A stretch of DNA of 64,000 nucleotides from Streptomyces sp. SLBN-118 (GTDB lineage Bacteria > Actinomycetota > Actinomycetes > Streptomycetales > Streptomycetaceae): positions 1,612,001 to 1,676,000 of the forward strand of contig NZ_VFNP01000001.1 in NCBI RefSeq assembly GCF_006715635.1, written 5' to 3'. Below the pieces are notes generated by a model. It had not been told where the DNA came from. It was given only the letters and a program-made list of their open reading frames with translations, and did not search any database. Positions 45,903 through 55,653 of the stretch are shown piece by piece; position 1 is the stretch's first letter, and every line of letters begins with the position of its first letter. Made by a program: the position numbers and the translations under genes.

Positions 45903-46080
45903 GCGCGGGCTTTATTGGTCGACCGGTGAGACCCCGGCGGTGGGGTCCGGGGCAACCGAATTGATTCCGGCCCCGGGGCGGGGTCCCGGCTCGGCCATTG
46001 GAGTGTCAGCCGCGATGTGGCCTGTGCCCGCTCGTGGCAGTCGGCGGGCGCGCACGGCACATACGTGTAGGACCGCTGAC

Positions 46081-46420
46081 ATGAAGATCAGGGCGTTCTC
46101 CCGAGCCGTGCGTCCGTGGATGCTGCACCACGCCGGGTGGTGGCTGGCGGGCTCCGTAGCCACTCACGGTCTGACCGTGATCGCCGCGAGGCCTGAGACG
46201 GTGGATCTTCGGGTGTACTACGCCGCCTCCCCCCGGGTGCTGTCCGGGCAGCTCTACGACTATGTCCTGCACTTCGATGGACGCTCACGACGCTGCACTT
46301 CACCTACCCCCCGTTCGCGGCCGTGTTGTTCCTGCCGCTGTCCGGCCTGCTGTGGGCTCTCGCCGCCTGCCTGTGGCAGCTGATGTCGGCGGCGGGGGCG
46401 GCCTGGGCCGCGAACTGACG
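46081..46420 (+). pseudogene. Truncated, frameshifted GT87 mannosyltransferase
   Basis: The frame from ATG 46081 reads VDLRVYYAASPRVLSGQLYD and is continued in another frame from ~46280 as TLHFTYPPFAAVLFLPLSGL, then stops at 46418-46420. This is the N-terminal part of a DUF2029/GT87 polyprenol-phosphate-mannose-dependent transferase. Most of the transmembrane C-terminal part is missing. Nothing else is supported between 45903 and 46540. Confidence 0.7.
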
Positions 46421-46540
46421 CTTCTCGCCGTCGGCGCCGGGGCTTCTGCTCCGGTCGCCCGGACCCGGGTGCCGTGGGAGCGGGCCCCGGGGGGTGTGGG
46501 AGCGGGATGGGGATAGGGCAGCCCTAGGTGCACGCGGTAC

Positions 46541-47677
46541 TCAGGCGACGGAACCTATCCGGCCCGCCGGACCCTCGGTGCCGTCGTGGTGGATGGGCGT
46601 ATGCGCGCCGGTCAGGGAGATCCCGCTGCCTCCACGGCGGTTCGCCACGATCTCCGCCGCGATCGACAGCGCCGTCTCCTCCGGCGTACGCGCGCCGAGG
46701 TCAAGGCCGATGGGGCTGCGCAGGCGGGCCAGTTCGAGTTCCGTGACGCCGACCTCGCGCAGGCGCGTGTTGCGGTCCTCGTGCGTGCGCCGTGAACCCA
46801 TGGCGCCGACGTACGCGACGGGAAGCCTGAGGGCCAGTTCGAGCAGAGGGACATCGAACTTGGCGTCGTGGGTGAGGACGCAGAGGACCGTACGGCCGTC
46901 CACCTCCGTCGACTCCAGATAGCGGTGCGGCCAGTCGACGACGATCTCGTCCGCCTCCGGGAAACGGGCGGCGCTCGCGAAGACAGGGCGCGCGTCGCAG
47001 ACCGTGACGTGGTAGCCGAGAAACTTTCCGACCCGTACCAGCGCCGACGCGAAGTCGATCGCACCGAAGACGATCATCCGCGGCGCGGGCACCGAGGACT
47101 CGACGAGGAGGGGCAGGGGGCGGCCGCAGCGCGAGCCGTTCTCTCCGATCGCGACCGCGGCCGTGCGGCCCGCGTCAAGAAGTGCCAGGGCCTCGCCCGC
47201 CGCCGTACGGTCCAGTTCCGGGTGACCGCCGAGGGAGCCTTCGTACGAGCCGTCGGGCCGCACGAGCAGCGCCCGGCCCATCAGTTCGGACGGTCCGTCG
47301 GTGATACGGGCGAGGGCGGCCGCCTCCCCCTGGGCGGCGGCCGCGAGTGCGGCGGGGAAGACCCCGCCGCGTACCGGCGTGACCAGGATGTCGATGATGC
47401 CGCCGCAGGTCAGACCCACGGCGAAGGCGTCCTCGTCGCTGTAACCGAACCGCTCGAGGACGGTGAGACCGTCCTCGAGCGCCTGCTGACACAGCTCGTA
47501 CACCGCACCTTCGACACACCCTCCGGAGACCGACCCGATCGCCGTGCCGTCGCTGTCCACGGCGAGTGCCGCGCCCGGCTGCCGGGGGGCGCTGCCGCTG
47601 ACCGCCACCACGGTGGCCACGGCGAACTCGCGTCCCTGCTCGACCCACCGGTTCAGCTCTTCGGCGATGTCCAGCAT
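46541..47677 (-). CDS. xdhC: XdhC/CoxI-family molybdenum-cofactor maturation protein (378 aa)
   Basis: Binds and sulfurates the molybdenum cofactor for insertion into xanthine dehydrogenase. N-terminal XdhC segment (ATVVAVSGSAPRQPGAALAV, then GSVSGGCVEGAVYE and GLTCGGIIDILV). C-terminal Rossmann part (MIVFGAIDFASALVRVGKFL, then AYVGAMGSRRTHEDR). Starts 51 nt after the permease gene, probably in its operon. Confidence 0.93.
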   Translation of the reverse strand: MLDIAEELNRWVEQGREFAVATVVAVSGSAPRQPGAALAVDSDGTAIGSVSGGCVEGAVYELCQQALEDGLTVLERFGYSDEDAFAVGLTCGGIIDILVTPVRGGVFPAALAAAAQGEAAALARITDGPSELMGRALLVRPDGSYEGSLGGHPELDRTAAGEALALLDAGRTAAVAIGENGSRCGRPLPLLVESSVPAPRMIVFGAIDFASALVRVGKFLGYHVTVCDARPVFASAARFPEADEIVVDWPHRYLESTEVDGRTVLCVLTHDAKFDVPLLELALRLPVAYVGAMGSRRTHEDRNTRLREVGVTELELARLRSPIGLDLGARTPEETALSIAAEIVANRRGGSGISLTGAHTPIHHDGTEGPAGRIGSVA

Positions 47678-47728
47678 GTCGGTCTCCTCAGGGGTGTGTG
47701 TGAGGCGGCGGGGGGGAGCTCCGGGGAG

Positions 47729-49252
47729 CTAGTTGACTCCCAGCCACCCCTCGATCGGGTGCAGGGCGAAGTACGCCAGGAAGACGGCGGAGAGCACCCA
47801 CATCAGCCAGCCGATGTCACGGACCTTGCCCTGGACGGTCTTGATCAGGACGTGGGCGATGACGCCCGCCGCGATACCGGCGGTGATCGAGTACGTGAAG
47901 GGCATCAGCACGGTCGTGAGGAAGACCGGGATCGACGTCGCCTGGTCGTTCCAGTCGATGTGCTTGGCGTTCGTCAGCATCATCGAGCCGATGACGACGA
48001 GCGCGGCGGCGGCCACCTGGGTGGGGATGACCTGTGCCAGCGGGGTGAAGAACAGGCAGAGCGTGAAGGCGAGACCGGTGATGACACTGGCGAAGCCGGT
48101 ACGCGCACCGTCGCCGACACCCGCGGTGGACTCGACGAACACCGTCTGGCCGGAGGCACCGGCGAGACCGCCCAACGCGCCACCCGCACCGTCGATGGCG
48201 AGAGCCTTGTTGAGGCCGGGCATCTTGCCGCTGTCGTCGGCGAGGTTGGCCTGCTGGCCGATGCCGATGATGGTGCCCATGGCGTCGAAGAAGCCGGCCA
48301 GCACCAGGGTGAAGACGATGACGCCGACGGTGATGCCACCGACGTTGCCGATACCGCTGAAGGACACGCTGCCGAAGAGGCCGAAGTCAGGGGTGCTGAC
48401 GATGGAGCCCGTGATCTCGGGCGCGTTCAGTCCGCCCCAGGCCTTCTTGTCGAGGCCCGCGAACTGGTGGACCAGCGCGGCGAAGACGGTGCCGCCGACG
48501 ATACCGATGAGGATCGCGCCGGGGACCTTGCGGACCTGGAGCAGGAAGATCAGCAGGACCGTGACGGCGAAGCAGAGCACCGGCCAGCCGGTGAGCATGT
48601 CACTCGTACCGAGCTGGATCGGCTTGGCGCCGGCGATGCCGCCCTCGCCGGGCATGGAGGTGACGAAGCCCGCCTGGACCAGGCCGATGAGGCAGACGAA
48701 CAGGCCGATGCCCATGGTGATGGCGTGCTTGAGCGCCAGTGGGATGGCGTTCATGATCAGTTCGCGGAGGCCGGTGACGACGAGCAGGACGATCACGAGA
48801 CCGTAGATGACGCACATACCCATCGCGTTTTCCCAGGTCATCTCCGGAGCGACCTGGAATGCCATGACGGCGGAGACGCTGAGCCCCGCGGCGAGGGCGA
48901 GCGGCACATTGCCGATGAAGCCCATCACGATGGTGGTTGCCGCGGCGGCGAAAACGGTCGCGGTGGTCAGCTGATCACCGTCGAGCTTGTGGCCGGCCGC
49001 ATCGGGCACCGAAAGGATCACCGGGTTGAGTAGGATGATGTACGCCATCGCCATGAAGGTGGTGATGCCGCCACGCACCTCCCGACCGATGGTCGACCCT
49101 CGCTGGGTTATGTGGAAATACCGGTCGAGCCAAGAACGCTCGGCGGGCGGGCGAAGCGAGGTGGGGGTACCCCCGGGCCGACGGCTCTGGGGGAGTGTTC
49201 CCGCGCCGGCGTCCTCCGCCGTTGTCTTGGTCTCAAGGGACTGCTGGGTCAT
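47729..49252 (-). CDS. AzgA-type purine permease (NCS2 family, 507 aa)
   Basis: About 12 helices with GGITTFMAMAYIILLNPVIL near the start, typical of AzgA/GhxP adenine/guanine/hypoxanthine transporters, plus the conserved TAVFVESTAGVGDGARTGF-like loop (read here as TVFVESTAGVGDGARTG). ATG 49252 has GGGAG upstream; a start at 49267 is also open. Lies between xanthine dehydrogenase and xdhC, so it likely imports the substrates of this block. Confidence 0.92.
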   Translation of the reverse strand: MTQQSLETKTTAEDAGAGTLPQSRRPGGTPTSLRPPAERSWLDRYFHITQRGSTIGREVRGGITTFMAMAYIILLNPVILSVPDAAGHKLDGDQLTTATVFAAAATTIVMGFIGNVPLALAAGLSVSAVMAFQVAPEMTWENAMGMCVIYGLVIVLLVVTGLRELIMNAIPLALKHAITMGIGLFVCLIGLVQAGFVTSMPGEGGIAGAKPIQLGTSDMLTGWPVLCFAVTVLLIFLLQVRKVPGAILIGIVGGTVFAALVHQFAGLDKKAWGGLNAPEITGSIVSTPDFGLFGSVSFSGIGNVGGITVGVIVFTLVLAGFFDAMGTIIGIGQQANLADDSGKMPGLNKALAIDGAGGALGGLAGASGQTVFVESTAGVGDGARTGFASVITGLAFTLCLFFTPLAQVIPTQVAAAALVVIGSMMLTNAKHIDWNDQATSIPVFLTTVLMPFTYSITAGIAAGVIAHVLIKTVQGKVRDIGWLMWVLSAVFLAYFALHPIEGWLGVN

Positions 49253-49523
49253 GGTGCCTACTCCCAAGGTTCACAGGGGCACCCGCATGGGGACTTGAGA
49301 TTGCGGGATTTGGGATGGTGCGTTGGCTGCACGACCCGGGGGACGGCCCGAGACGAACTTGGCTGGTACTGCTGGTTTGCTGCGGGTTCCAGAGACCGCG
49401 AGCGGTGCGGTACTGGGGTTCTCCGGGCGGCGCGACAGGCTGACCGGGGGGTCCCCCATGCCGTGGGCCAGGGGACGTGACGTTCCTCAAAGTGGCGGTC
49501 GCGCCGCCCGGAGAGTTCTTGGC

Positions 49524-51932
49524 TCAGGTTCCGGTGAGGTGCTCGGGGCGCACCGGTGTCCTGTTCAGCTCCAGACCCGTCGCGTTCCGGATCGCCGCGA
49601 GGACGGCCGGAGTTGACGAGAGGGTCGGGGCCTCGCCGATACCGCGCAGCCCGTACGGCGCGTGGTCGTCGGCCAGTTCGAGTACGTCGACGGGGATGGT
49701 CGGCGTGTCGAGGATGGTGGGGATCAGGTAGTCCGTGAAGGAGGGGTTGAGCACCTTCGCGGTCTTCGGGTCGACGATGATCTCTTCCATGACCGCGACG
49801 CCCAGGCCCTGGGTGGTGCCACCCTGGATCTGGCCGACGACGGACAGCGGGTTGAGCGCCTTGCCGACGTCCTGGGCGCAGGCCAGTTCGATGACCTTGA
49901 CCAGGCCGAGCTCGGTGTCCACCTCCACCACCGCGCGATGCGCGGCGAAGGAGTACTGGACGTGGCCGTGGCCCTGGCCGGTGACCAAATCGAAGGCCTC
50001 GGTGGGGCGGTGGCGCCATTCGAGCTCCAGGTCGACCGCGTCGCCCTCGAGCACGTCCACCAGGTCGGCGAGGACCTCGCCGCCGTCGGTGACGACCTTG
50101 CCGCCTTCGAGCAGCAGCTCGGCGGTGGCCCACGCGGGGTGGTACGAGCCGAACTTGCGGCGGCCGAGTTCCAGGACCTTCTCGCGGACCTTCTCGCAGG
50201 TGTGCTTCACCGCGCCGCCCGTCACGTACGTCTGGCGGGATGCCGACGTCGAACCGGCGGAGCCGACCTGGGTGTCGGCAGGGTGGATCGTCACCTGTGT
50301 GACGCCGAGTTCGGTGCGGGCGATCTGCGCGTGGACGGTGACACCGCCCTGGCCGACCTCCGCCATCGCGGTGTGCACGGTCGCGACCGGCTCGCCGCCC
50401 ACGACCTCCATGCGCACACGGGCCGTGGAGTAGTCGTCGAAGCCCTCGGAGAAGCCGACGTTCTTGATGCCGACCGCGTAGCCGATGCCGCGGACGACGC
50501 CCTCGCCGTGCGTGGTGTTGGACAGACCGCCCGGCAGGGCGCGTACGTCCGCCTCCTCACCGGCGGCGAGCCACTGCTGCTCGGGCGGCAGCGGCATTGC
50601 CTTGACACGGCGCAGCAGTTCGGCGACCGGGGCCGGGGAGTCGACCGGCTGGCCGGTCGGCATGATCGTGCCCTGCTCCATGGCGTTCAGCTGACGGAAC
50701 TCGACCGGGTCCATGCCCAGTTTCGCCGCGAGCTTGTCCATCTGTGCCTCGTACGCGAAGCACGCCTGGACCGCGCCGAAGCCGCGCATGGCGCCGCAGG
50801 GCGGGTTGTTGGTGTAGAGCGCGATCGCCTCGATGTCGACGTCGTCGACGACGTACGGGCCGACACTCAGGGACGAGGCGTTGCCGACCACCGCCGGGGA
50901 GGCCGACGCGTACGCGCCGCCGTCCAGGACGATCCTGCACTTCAGGTGCGTGAGCTTGCCGTCCTTGGTCGCGCCGTGCTCGTAGTGGAGCTTCGCCGGG
51001 TGGCGGTGCACGTGTCCGAAGAAGGACTCGAACCGGTTGTAGACGATCTTGACGGGCTTGCCCGTGCGCAGGGCGAGCAGACAGGCGTGGATCTGCATCG
51101 ACAGGTCCTCGCGGCCGCCGAACGCGCCGCCCACGCCGGAGAGCGTCATCCGCACCTTCTCCTCGGGCAGGCCGAGGACCGGGGCGATCTGGCGGAGGTC
51201 GGAGTGCAGCCACTGGGTGGCTACGTACAGCTCGACGCCGCCGTCCTCGGACGGCACGGCAAGGCCCGATTCGGGACCGAGGAAGGCCTGGTCCTGCATG
51301 CCGAAGGTGTACTCGCCCTTGACGACCACATCCGCGCGCGCTGCGGCCTCGTCGGCGTTGCCGCGGACGATGGGCTGGCGGTGCACGATGTTGGGGTGCG
51401 GGACATGGCCGATGTGGTGGTCGTCGCGTCCCTCGTGGACCAGGATCGCGCCGGGCGCTGTCGCTGACGCCTCGTCCGTGATGAGAGGCAGCTCGGCGTA
51501 CTCGATCTTGATCTTGGCGGCGGCGCGGCGCGCGGTCTCCGGGTGGTCGGCGGCGACCAGGGCCACCGGCTCGCCGTGGTGACGGACCTTGCCGTGGGCG
51601 AGAACCGGGGTGTCCTGGATCTCCAGGCCGTAGTTCTTCACCTCGGTGGGCAGGTCGTCGTAGGTCAGCACGGCGTAGACGCCGGGCATCGCGACGGCCT
51701 CGCCGATGTCGATCGACTTGATCTCGGCGTGCGCGACGGTGCTGCGGAGCGTATGGCCCCAGAGCATGTCCTCGTGCCACATGTCCGAGGAGTACGCGAA
51801 CTCACCCGTGACCTTGAGGGTGCCGTCGGGCCGCAGCGTCGACTCGCCGATGCCGCCCTTGGTCTTGGAACCCTGGGAGAGGTTGGTGGGGGTGCCCGCC
51901 GGAGCGGTGGCGACCTGTGGATGCTGTGCCAT
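49524..51932 (-). CDS. Xanthine dehydrogenase, molybdopterin-binding large subunit (802 aa)
   Basis: Oxidises hypoxanthine and xanthine to urate. Two Mo-binding domains: GVGGAFGGRED and CGAMRGFGAVQACFAYE bind the cofactor, GQGGVTVHAQIARTELG the substrate side, and the catalytic Glu lies in the terminal LRGIGEAPTL. ATG 51932 begins 2 nt after the stop of the iron-sulfur gene. The 270 nt downstream before the permease contain no gene. Confidence 0.93.
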   Translation of the reverse strand: MAQHPQVATAPAGTPTNLSQGSKTKGGIGESTLRPDGTLKVTGEFAYSSDMWHEDMLWGHTLRSTVAHAEIKSIDIGEAVAMPGVYAVLTYDDLPTEVKNYGLEIQDTPVLAHGKVRHHGEPVALVAADHPETARRAAAKIKIEYAELPLITDEASATAPGAILVHEGRDDHHIGHVPHPNIVHRQPIVRGNADEAAARADVVVKGEYTFGMQDQAFLGPESGLAVPSEDGGVELYVATQWLHSDLRQIAPVLGLPEEKVRMTLSGVGGAFGGREDLSMQIHACLLALRTGKPVKIVYNRFESFFGHVHRHPAKLHYEHGATKDGKLTHLKCRIVLDGGAYASASPAVVGNASSLSVGPYVVDDVDIEAIALYTNNPPCGAMRGFGAVQACFAYEAQMDKLAAKLGMDPVEFRQLNAMEQGTIMPTGQPVDSPAPVAELLRRVKAMPLPPEQQWLAAGEEADVRALPGGLSNTTHGEGVVRGIGYAVGIKNVGFSEGFDDYSTARVRMEVVGGEPVATVHTAMAEVGQGGVTVHAQIARTELGVTQVTIHPADTQVGSAGSTSASRQTYVTGGAVKHTCEKVREKVLELGRRKFGSYHPAWATAELLLEGGKVVTDGGEVLADLVDVLEGDAVDLELEWRHRPTEAFDLVTGQGHGHVQYSFAAHRAVVEVDTELGLVKVIELACAQDVGKALNPLSVVGQIQGGTTQGLGVAVMEEIIVDPKTAKVLNPSFTDYLIPTILDTPTIPVDVLELADDHAPYGLRGIGEAPTLSSTPAVLAAIRNATGLELNRTPVRPEHLTGT

Positions 51933-51934
51933 CG

Positions 51935-52519
51935 TCAGACCGCCTCTTCCTGACGGGCGGCCGCGAGGCGGACCGCGTCGAGGATCTTCTCGTAACCGGT
52001 GCAGCGGCAGAGGTTGCCGGAGAGCGCCTCGCGGATGTCCGCGTCGGACGGCTCGGCGTTGCGCTCCAGCAGCTCGTCGGCGGCGACCAGCAGACCGGGC
52101 GTGCAGAAACCGCACTGCACGGCGCCCGCGTCGATGAACGCCTGTTGGATCGGGGAGAGTTCGCCCTGCTCGCCGGCCTGGCCGTCCAACGGCCTGGCCT
52201 CCCAGCTCTTGGCAGCGTCCAGGGATGTGCCGCAGGTGCCGGTGGCGCAGCCGCCGTGCTCGGCGCGCTGCTTGGCGTAGTCCGCCAGGCCCTCTACGGT
52301 GACGACCTCGCGGCCCTCGACCTGGCCCGCGGCGACGAGGCAGGAACAGACCGGCACCCCGTCCAGACGGACCGTGCAGGAGCCGCACTCGCCCTGCTCG
52401 CACGCGTTCTTGGAGCCCGGCAGGCCCATGCGCTCGCGCAGTACGTAGAGAAGGCTCTCGCCCTCCCACACGTCGTCGGCTTCCTGCTGACGACCGTTGA
52501 CCGTGAAGTTCACGCGCAT
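51935..52519 (-). CDS. Xanthine dehydrogenase, 2Fe-2S subunit (194 aa)
   Basis: Two iron-sulfur clusters: CEQGECGSCTVRLDG with VCSC, then QCGFCTPG and CRCTGY. It carries an extra ~25-residue insertion between them (WEARPLDGQAGEQGELSPIQ). Its ATG overlaps the FAD subunit gene by 10 nt. Confidence 0.94.
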   Translation of the reverse strand: MRVNFTVNGRQQEADDVWEGESLLYVLRERMGLPGSKNACEQGECGSCTVRLDGVPVCSCLVAAGQVEGREVVTVEGLADYAKQRAEHGGCATGTCGTSLDAAKSWEARPLDGQAGEQGELSPIQQAFIDAGAVQCGFCTPGLLVAADELLERNAEPSDADIREALSGNLCRCTGYEKILDAVRLAAARQEEAV

Positions 52520-53409
52520 GATGCGACTCCCTCAGTGCTGCGGCCCTTGCCGCGGTAGGACTCCCACGTCCAGCCGAGCGTGCGGCGGGCCATGACGCCC
52601 ACCGCGTGGCGGCGGTAGCCGGCGGTGCCGCGCACATCGTCGATGGGGCTGCAGCCGCCGGATGCGAGCCCCGCGAACTGCTTGGCGATCGACGGGGTGA
52701 TGATCTTCTTGCTGTCCCAGAAACCGCCCTCTTCGAGCGCGGCGTTCAAGAACTCCTCCGCCGCCTTCGCCCGGACCGGGGTCGGGGCTGCTGAGCCGAT
52801 GCCGGTGCGCACGGTACGGGTCTCGGGGTGCAGGGCCAGGCCGAAGGCGCAGACGGCGATGACCATCGCGTTGCGGGTGCCGACCTTGGAGAACTGCTGC
52901 GGGCCGTCGGCCTTCTTGATGTGCACGGCGCGGATGAGCTCGTCCGGGGCCAGAGCGTTGCGCTTCACGCCGGTGTAGAACTCGTCGATCGGGATCAGGC
53001 GGGTGCCGCGCACCGACTCGGCCTCGACCTCGGCTCCCGCGGCGAGCAGCGCCGGGTGGGCGTCGCCGGCCGGGGACGCGGTGCCGAGGTTGCCGCCGAC
53101 GCCGCCGCGGTTGCGGATCTGCGGGGAGGCCACGGTGTGCGACGCCAGCGCCAGACCGGGCAGCTCGGCCCGGAGGTGGTCCATGATCCGGGTGTACGGC
53201 ACGGAGGCGCCCAGGCGGACGGTGTCCTCGCCGACCTCCCATTCGCGCAGCTCACCGATGCGGTTCAGGTCCATGAGGTACTCGGGCCGGCGGTGGTCGA
53301 AGTTGATCTCGACCATCACATCGGTGCCACCCGCGATGGGTACAGCAGTGGGGTGCTCGGCCTTGGCGGCGAGCGCCTCCTCCCAGCTGGCGGGGCGAAG
53401 GAAGTCCAT
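52510..53409 (-). CDS. Xanthine dehydrogenase, FAD-binding subunit (299 aa)
   Basis: CO dehydrogenase-type flavoprotein: PIAGGTDVMVEINF binds FAD, and TVASPQIRNRGGVGGNLGTA is the second FAD loop. First gene of the xdh operon, divergent from the PucR regulator, with a 277-nt intergenic region that should hold both promoters. No clear palindrome was found in it. Confidence 0.93.
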   Translation of the reverse strand: MDFLRPASWEEALAAKAEHPTAVPIAGGTDVMVEINFDHRRPEYLMDLNRIGELREWEVGEDTVRLGASVPYTRIMDHLRAELPGLALASHTVASPQIRNRGGVGGNLGTASPAGDAHPALLAAGAEVEAESVRGTRLIPIDEFYTGVKRNALAPDELIRAVHIKKADGPQQFSKVGTRNAMVIAVCAFGLALHPETRTVRTGIGSAAPTPVRAKAAEEFLNAALEEGGFWDSKKIITPSIAKQFAGLASGGCSPIDDVRGTAGYRRHAVGVMARRTLGWTWESYRGKGRSTEGVASCA

Positions 53410-53686
53410 GAGTGGCTCTCTTCTTCGTAATCGGGGTCGATCGTCGCAACGGGCCCGGGACGGCCGGCCCTCGACTGGCTATTCATGTGCCGTTAACGCG
53501 GTCTGGCCCAAGTACACAAGGCGTGCCCCGCCCGGTGCAGTCACCGAAACCATGAAGGAGTTGGCTGGTCGCCTGTCTCGTCTTGTAGATTCGAACGAAA
53601 GGCGAGGCTCTGTAACCTCACTGTTTCCCCATGAAAACCGTGGCCAGAGGCCACCGGCAACAACGAGACAGATCGGCGGCGACGAG

Positions 53687-55384
53687 ATGCGGCTGCGCGC
53701 ACTTCTGGAGACCGAAGGGCTGGGGCTGCGGCTGCTCGGCGGCGAGGACGAACTCGACCGCGGCGTACGCGGCGTGATGACGACCGACCTGCGCGACCCG
53801 AGCCGCTATCTCTCGGGCGGTGAACTGGTGCTGACGGGTCTCGCCTGGCGGCATTCGGCCGAGGATTCCGAGCCGTTCATCCGGATCCTGGCGAGCGCGG
53901 GGGTGGCCGGTCTGGCGGCCGGCGAGGCCGAACTGGGGAACATTCCCGGCGATCTCGTGGACGCGTGTTCTCGCCATCGACTGCCACTCTTTGCAGTTAA
54001 TGAATCTGTTGCATTCGCAACGATCACAGAGTATGTCGTGCGCCAGGTCTCCGGCGAGCGGGCCGGTGACCTCGCGGCGGTCGTGGACAGGCACAGAAGG
54101 CTGATGACGTCGGGTCCCGCGGGCGGCGGCCCCGAGGTCGTCCTGGACCTCCTCGGCTCCGACCTGGACCTTCGCGCCTGGGTGCTCTCCCCCACCGGCC
54201 GCCAGATCGCGGGCGCGGGGGACGCGCTGCCCGGCCCGGTCGGCGCCATGCTCGCCGGCGAGCATCTGGCCGCGACCCGTTCGGGCCGCCGGGGACCCCA
54301 CCGCGTGACCATCGGCACAGCGACGTACTCCCTCTTCCCAATCCGTAACTCCGGCCGCGGAGCCGCCCCCGCGTCCCGCGACGTACGCGAGAGCGTTCTG
54401 TCGGACTGGCTGCTGGCGGTCGAGGCCGACGCGGGCGACTGGCCGGCTGCCCGGCTGGATCTGCTGCAGGGTGTGACCCAGCTGATCGCCGTCGAGCGGG
54501 ACCGGCGCGAGGCGGCGCGCACGGTACGGCGCCGGCTCGCGCAGGAAGTCCTCGAACTGGTCCAGGCGGGTGCCGCGCCCGCCGAGATCGCGGCCAGGCT
54601 GCGGGTGGCCGCCCCCGTACTGCTGCCCGGCCTCGGGACCGCTCCCCACTGGCAGGTCGTGGTGGCACGGGTGGACTGGGAACAGGACGGGGCAGCGGGG
54701 GACGCGATCGAGGCCGGTCCCGTCGCCCAGTCCCTGCTGGAGGAGATACTGGTCGCCCCGACGGCCGAGGGCCCCGAATCCGGCGACCGGATCGCGGTCG
54801 CCCACACGGGCGACGAGGCGATCGCGCTGGTCCCGCTGCCCGGCGTCCCCGTCGACGCGGAGGGCCCCGACGTCGCCTCCACGGACGCCGGACTGCACGC
54901 GGACGCACTGCTCGCCTCCGTACGCGACCCGCTCTCGGCCGGTCTCGACGGCGACGGGCGGCTCACGCTGGGCGTCAGCGCCGCCGTCAGCTCGGCGGAG
55001 GGCCTGCGCGGCGCACTGGAGGAGGCCCGGCACGCCCGCCGGGTGGCCGCGGCCCGCCCCGGCCGGGTCTGCGCCGCCGGCCACCACGAACTGGCCTCGC
55101 ACGTCCTGCTGCTGCCGTTCGTCCCGGACGACGTGCGACGCGCCTTCACGGCCCGGCTGCTCGACCCACTGCGCGATTACGACCGGCGGCACCGGGCGGA
55201 GCTGATCCCGACACTGGAGGCGTTCCTGGACTGCGACGGTTCCTGGACGCGGTGCGCGACGCGGCTGCATCTGCATGTGAACACCCTGCGGTACCGGGTG
55301 GGCAGGATCGAGCAACTGACGAGCCGGGACCTGTCGCGCCTGGAGGACAAGCTGGACTTCTTCCTGGCGCTGCGGATGAGCTGA
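53687..55384 (+). CDS. PucR-family transcriptional regulator (565 aa)
   Basis: N-terminal PucR domain (RGVMTTDLRDPSRYLSGGEL, then VLTGLAWRHS), a central GGDEF-like region, and a C-terminal PucR HTH_30 (TLEAFLDCDGSWTRCATRLH then LHVNTLRYRVGRIEQLT). In Bacillus PucR controls purine catabolism; divergence from the xdh operon supports the same role. ATG 53687 is chosen as the family-usual start; the frame extends upstream past 53551. Confidence 0.88.
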   Translation: MRLRALLETEGLGLRLLGGEDELDRGVRGVMTTDLRDPSRYLSGGELVLTGLAWRHSAEDSEPFIRILASAGVAGLAAGEAELGNIPGDLVDACSRHRLPLFAVNESVAFATITEYVVRQVSGERAGDLAAVVDRHRRLMTSGPAGGGPEVVLDLLGSDLDLRAWVLSPTGRQIAGAGDALPGPVGAMLAGEHLAATRSGRRGPHRVTIGTATYSLFPIRNSGRGAAPASRDVRESVLSDWLLAVEADAGDWPAARLDLLQGVTQLIAVERDRREAARTVRRRLAQEVLELVQAGAAPAEIAARLRVAAPVLLPGLGTAPHWQVVVARVDWEQDGAAGDAIEAGPVAQSLLEEILVAPTAEGPESGDRIAVAHTGDEAIALVPLPGVPVDAEGPDVASTDAGLHADALLASVRDPLSAGLDGDGRLTLGVSAAVSSAEGLRGALEEARHARRVAAARPGRVCAAGHHELASHVLLLPFVPDDVRRAFTARLLDPLRDYDRRHRAELIPTLEAFLDCDGSWTRCATRLHLHVNTLRYRVGRIEQLTSRDLSRLEDKLDFFLALRMS

Positions 55385-55653
55385 GGGCGTGGCGCCGCGG
55401 ATGAGCCGAGGGCCTGGCGCCGGGATGAGCCGAAGCCCCCGCTGCCGTCTGCCCGCCTGCCCGCCGCGTCACCCACACGGGTAGTGCGAGATTCATCCGG
55501 TTGACGCCCCTGGCCATGAAGGACACCGCCACCGCGCCCCACCACCCGCCCAGGGATTGTGAATTCATTCACCTGACCCCTTGGCCAGGCATGCCTATCC
55601 ATGCTGAGATGCGGGCAGACTCAACAGCTCAATGGCGTGCTCGGGGAGGGCAA

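Noticed and set aside
46868-49033. 721-codon open frame opposite xdhC and the purine permease
   Set aside because: It crosses two clear genes on the other strand and encodes an Asp/Gly/Arg-rich sequence typical of antisense frames.
49253-49523. Possible purine riboswitch or separate small gene between xanthine dehydrogenase and the permease
   Set aside because: No recognisable aptamer core or convincing coding frame was found; it is probably an ordinary promoter or untranslated region.
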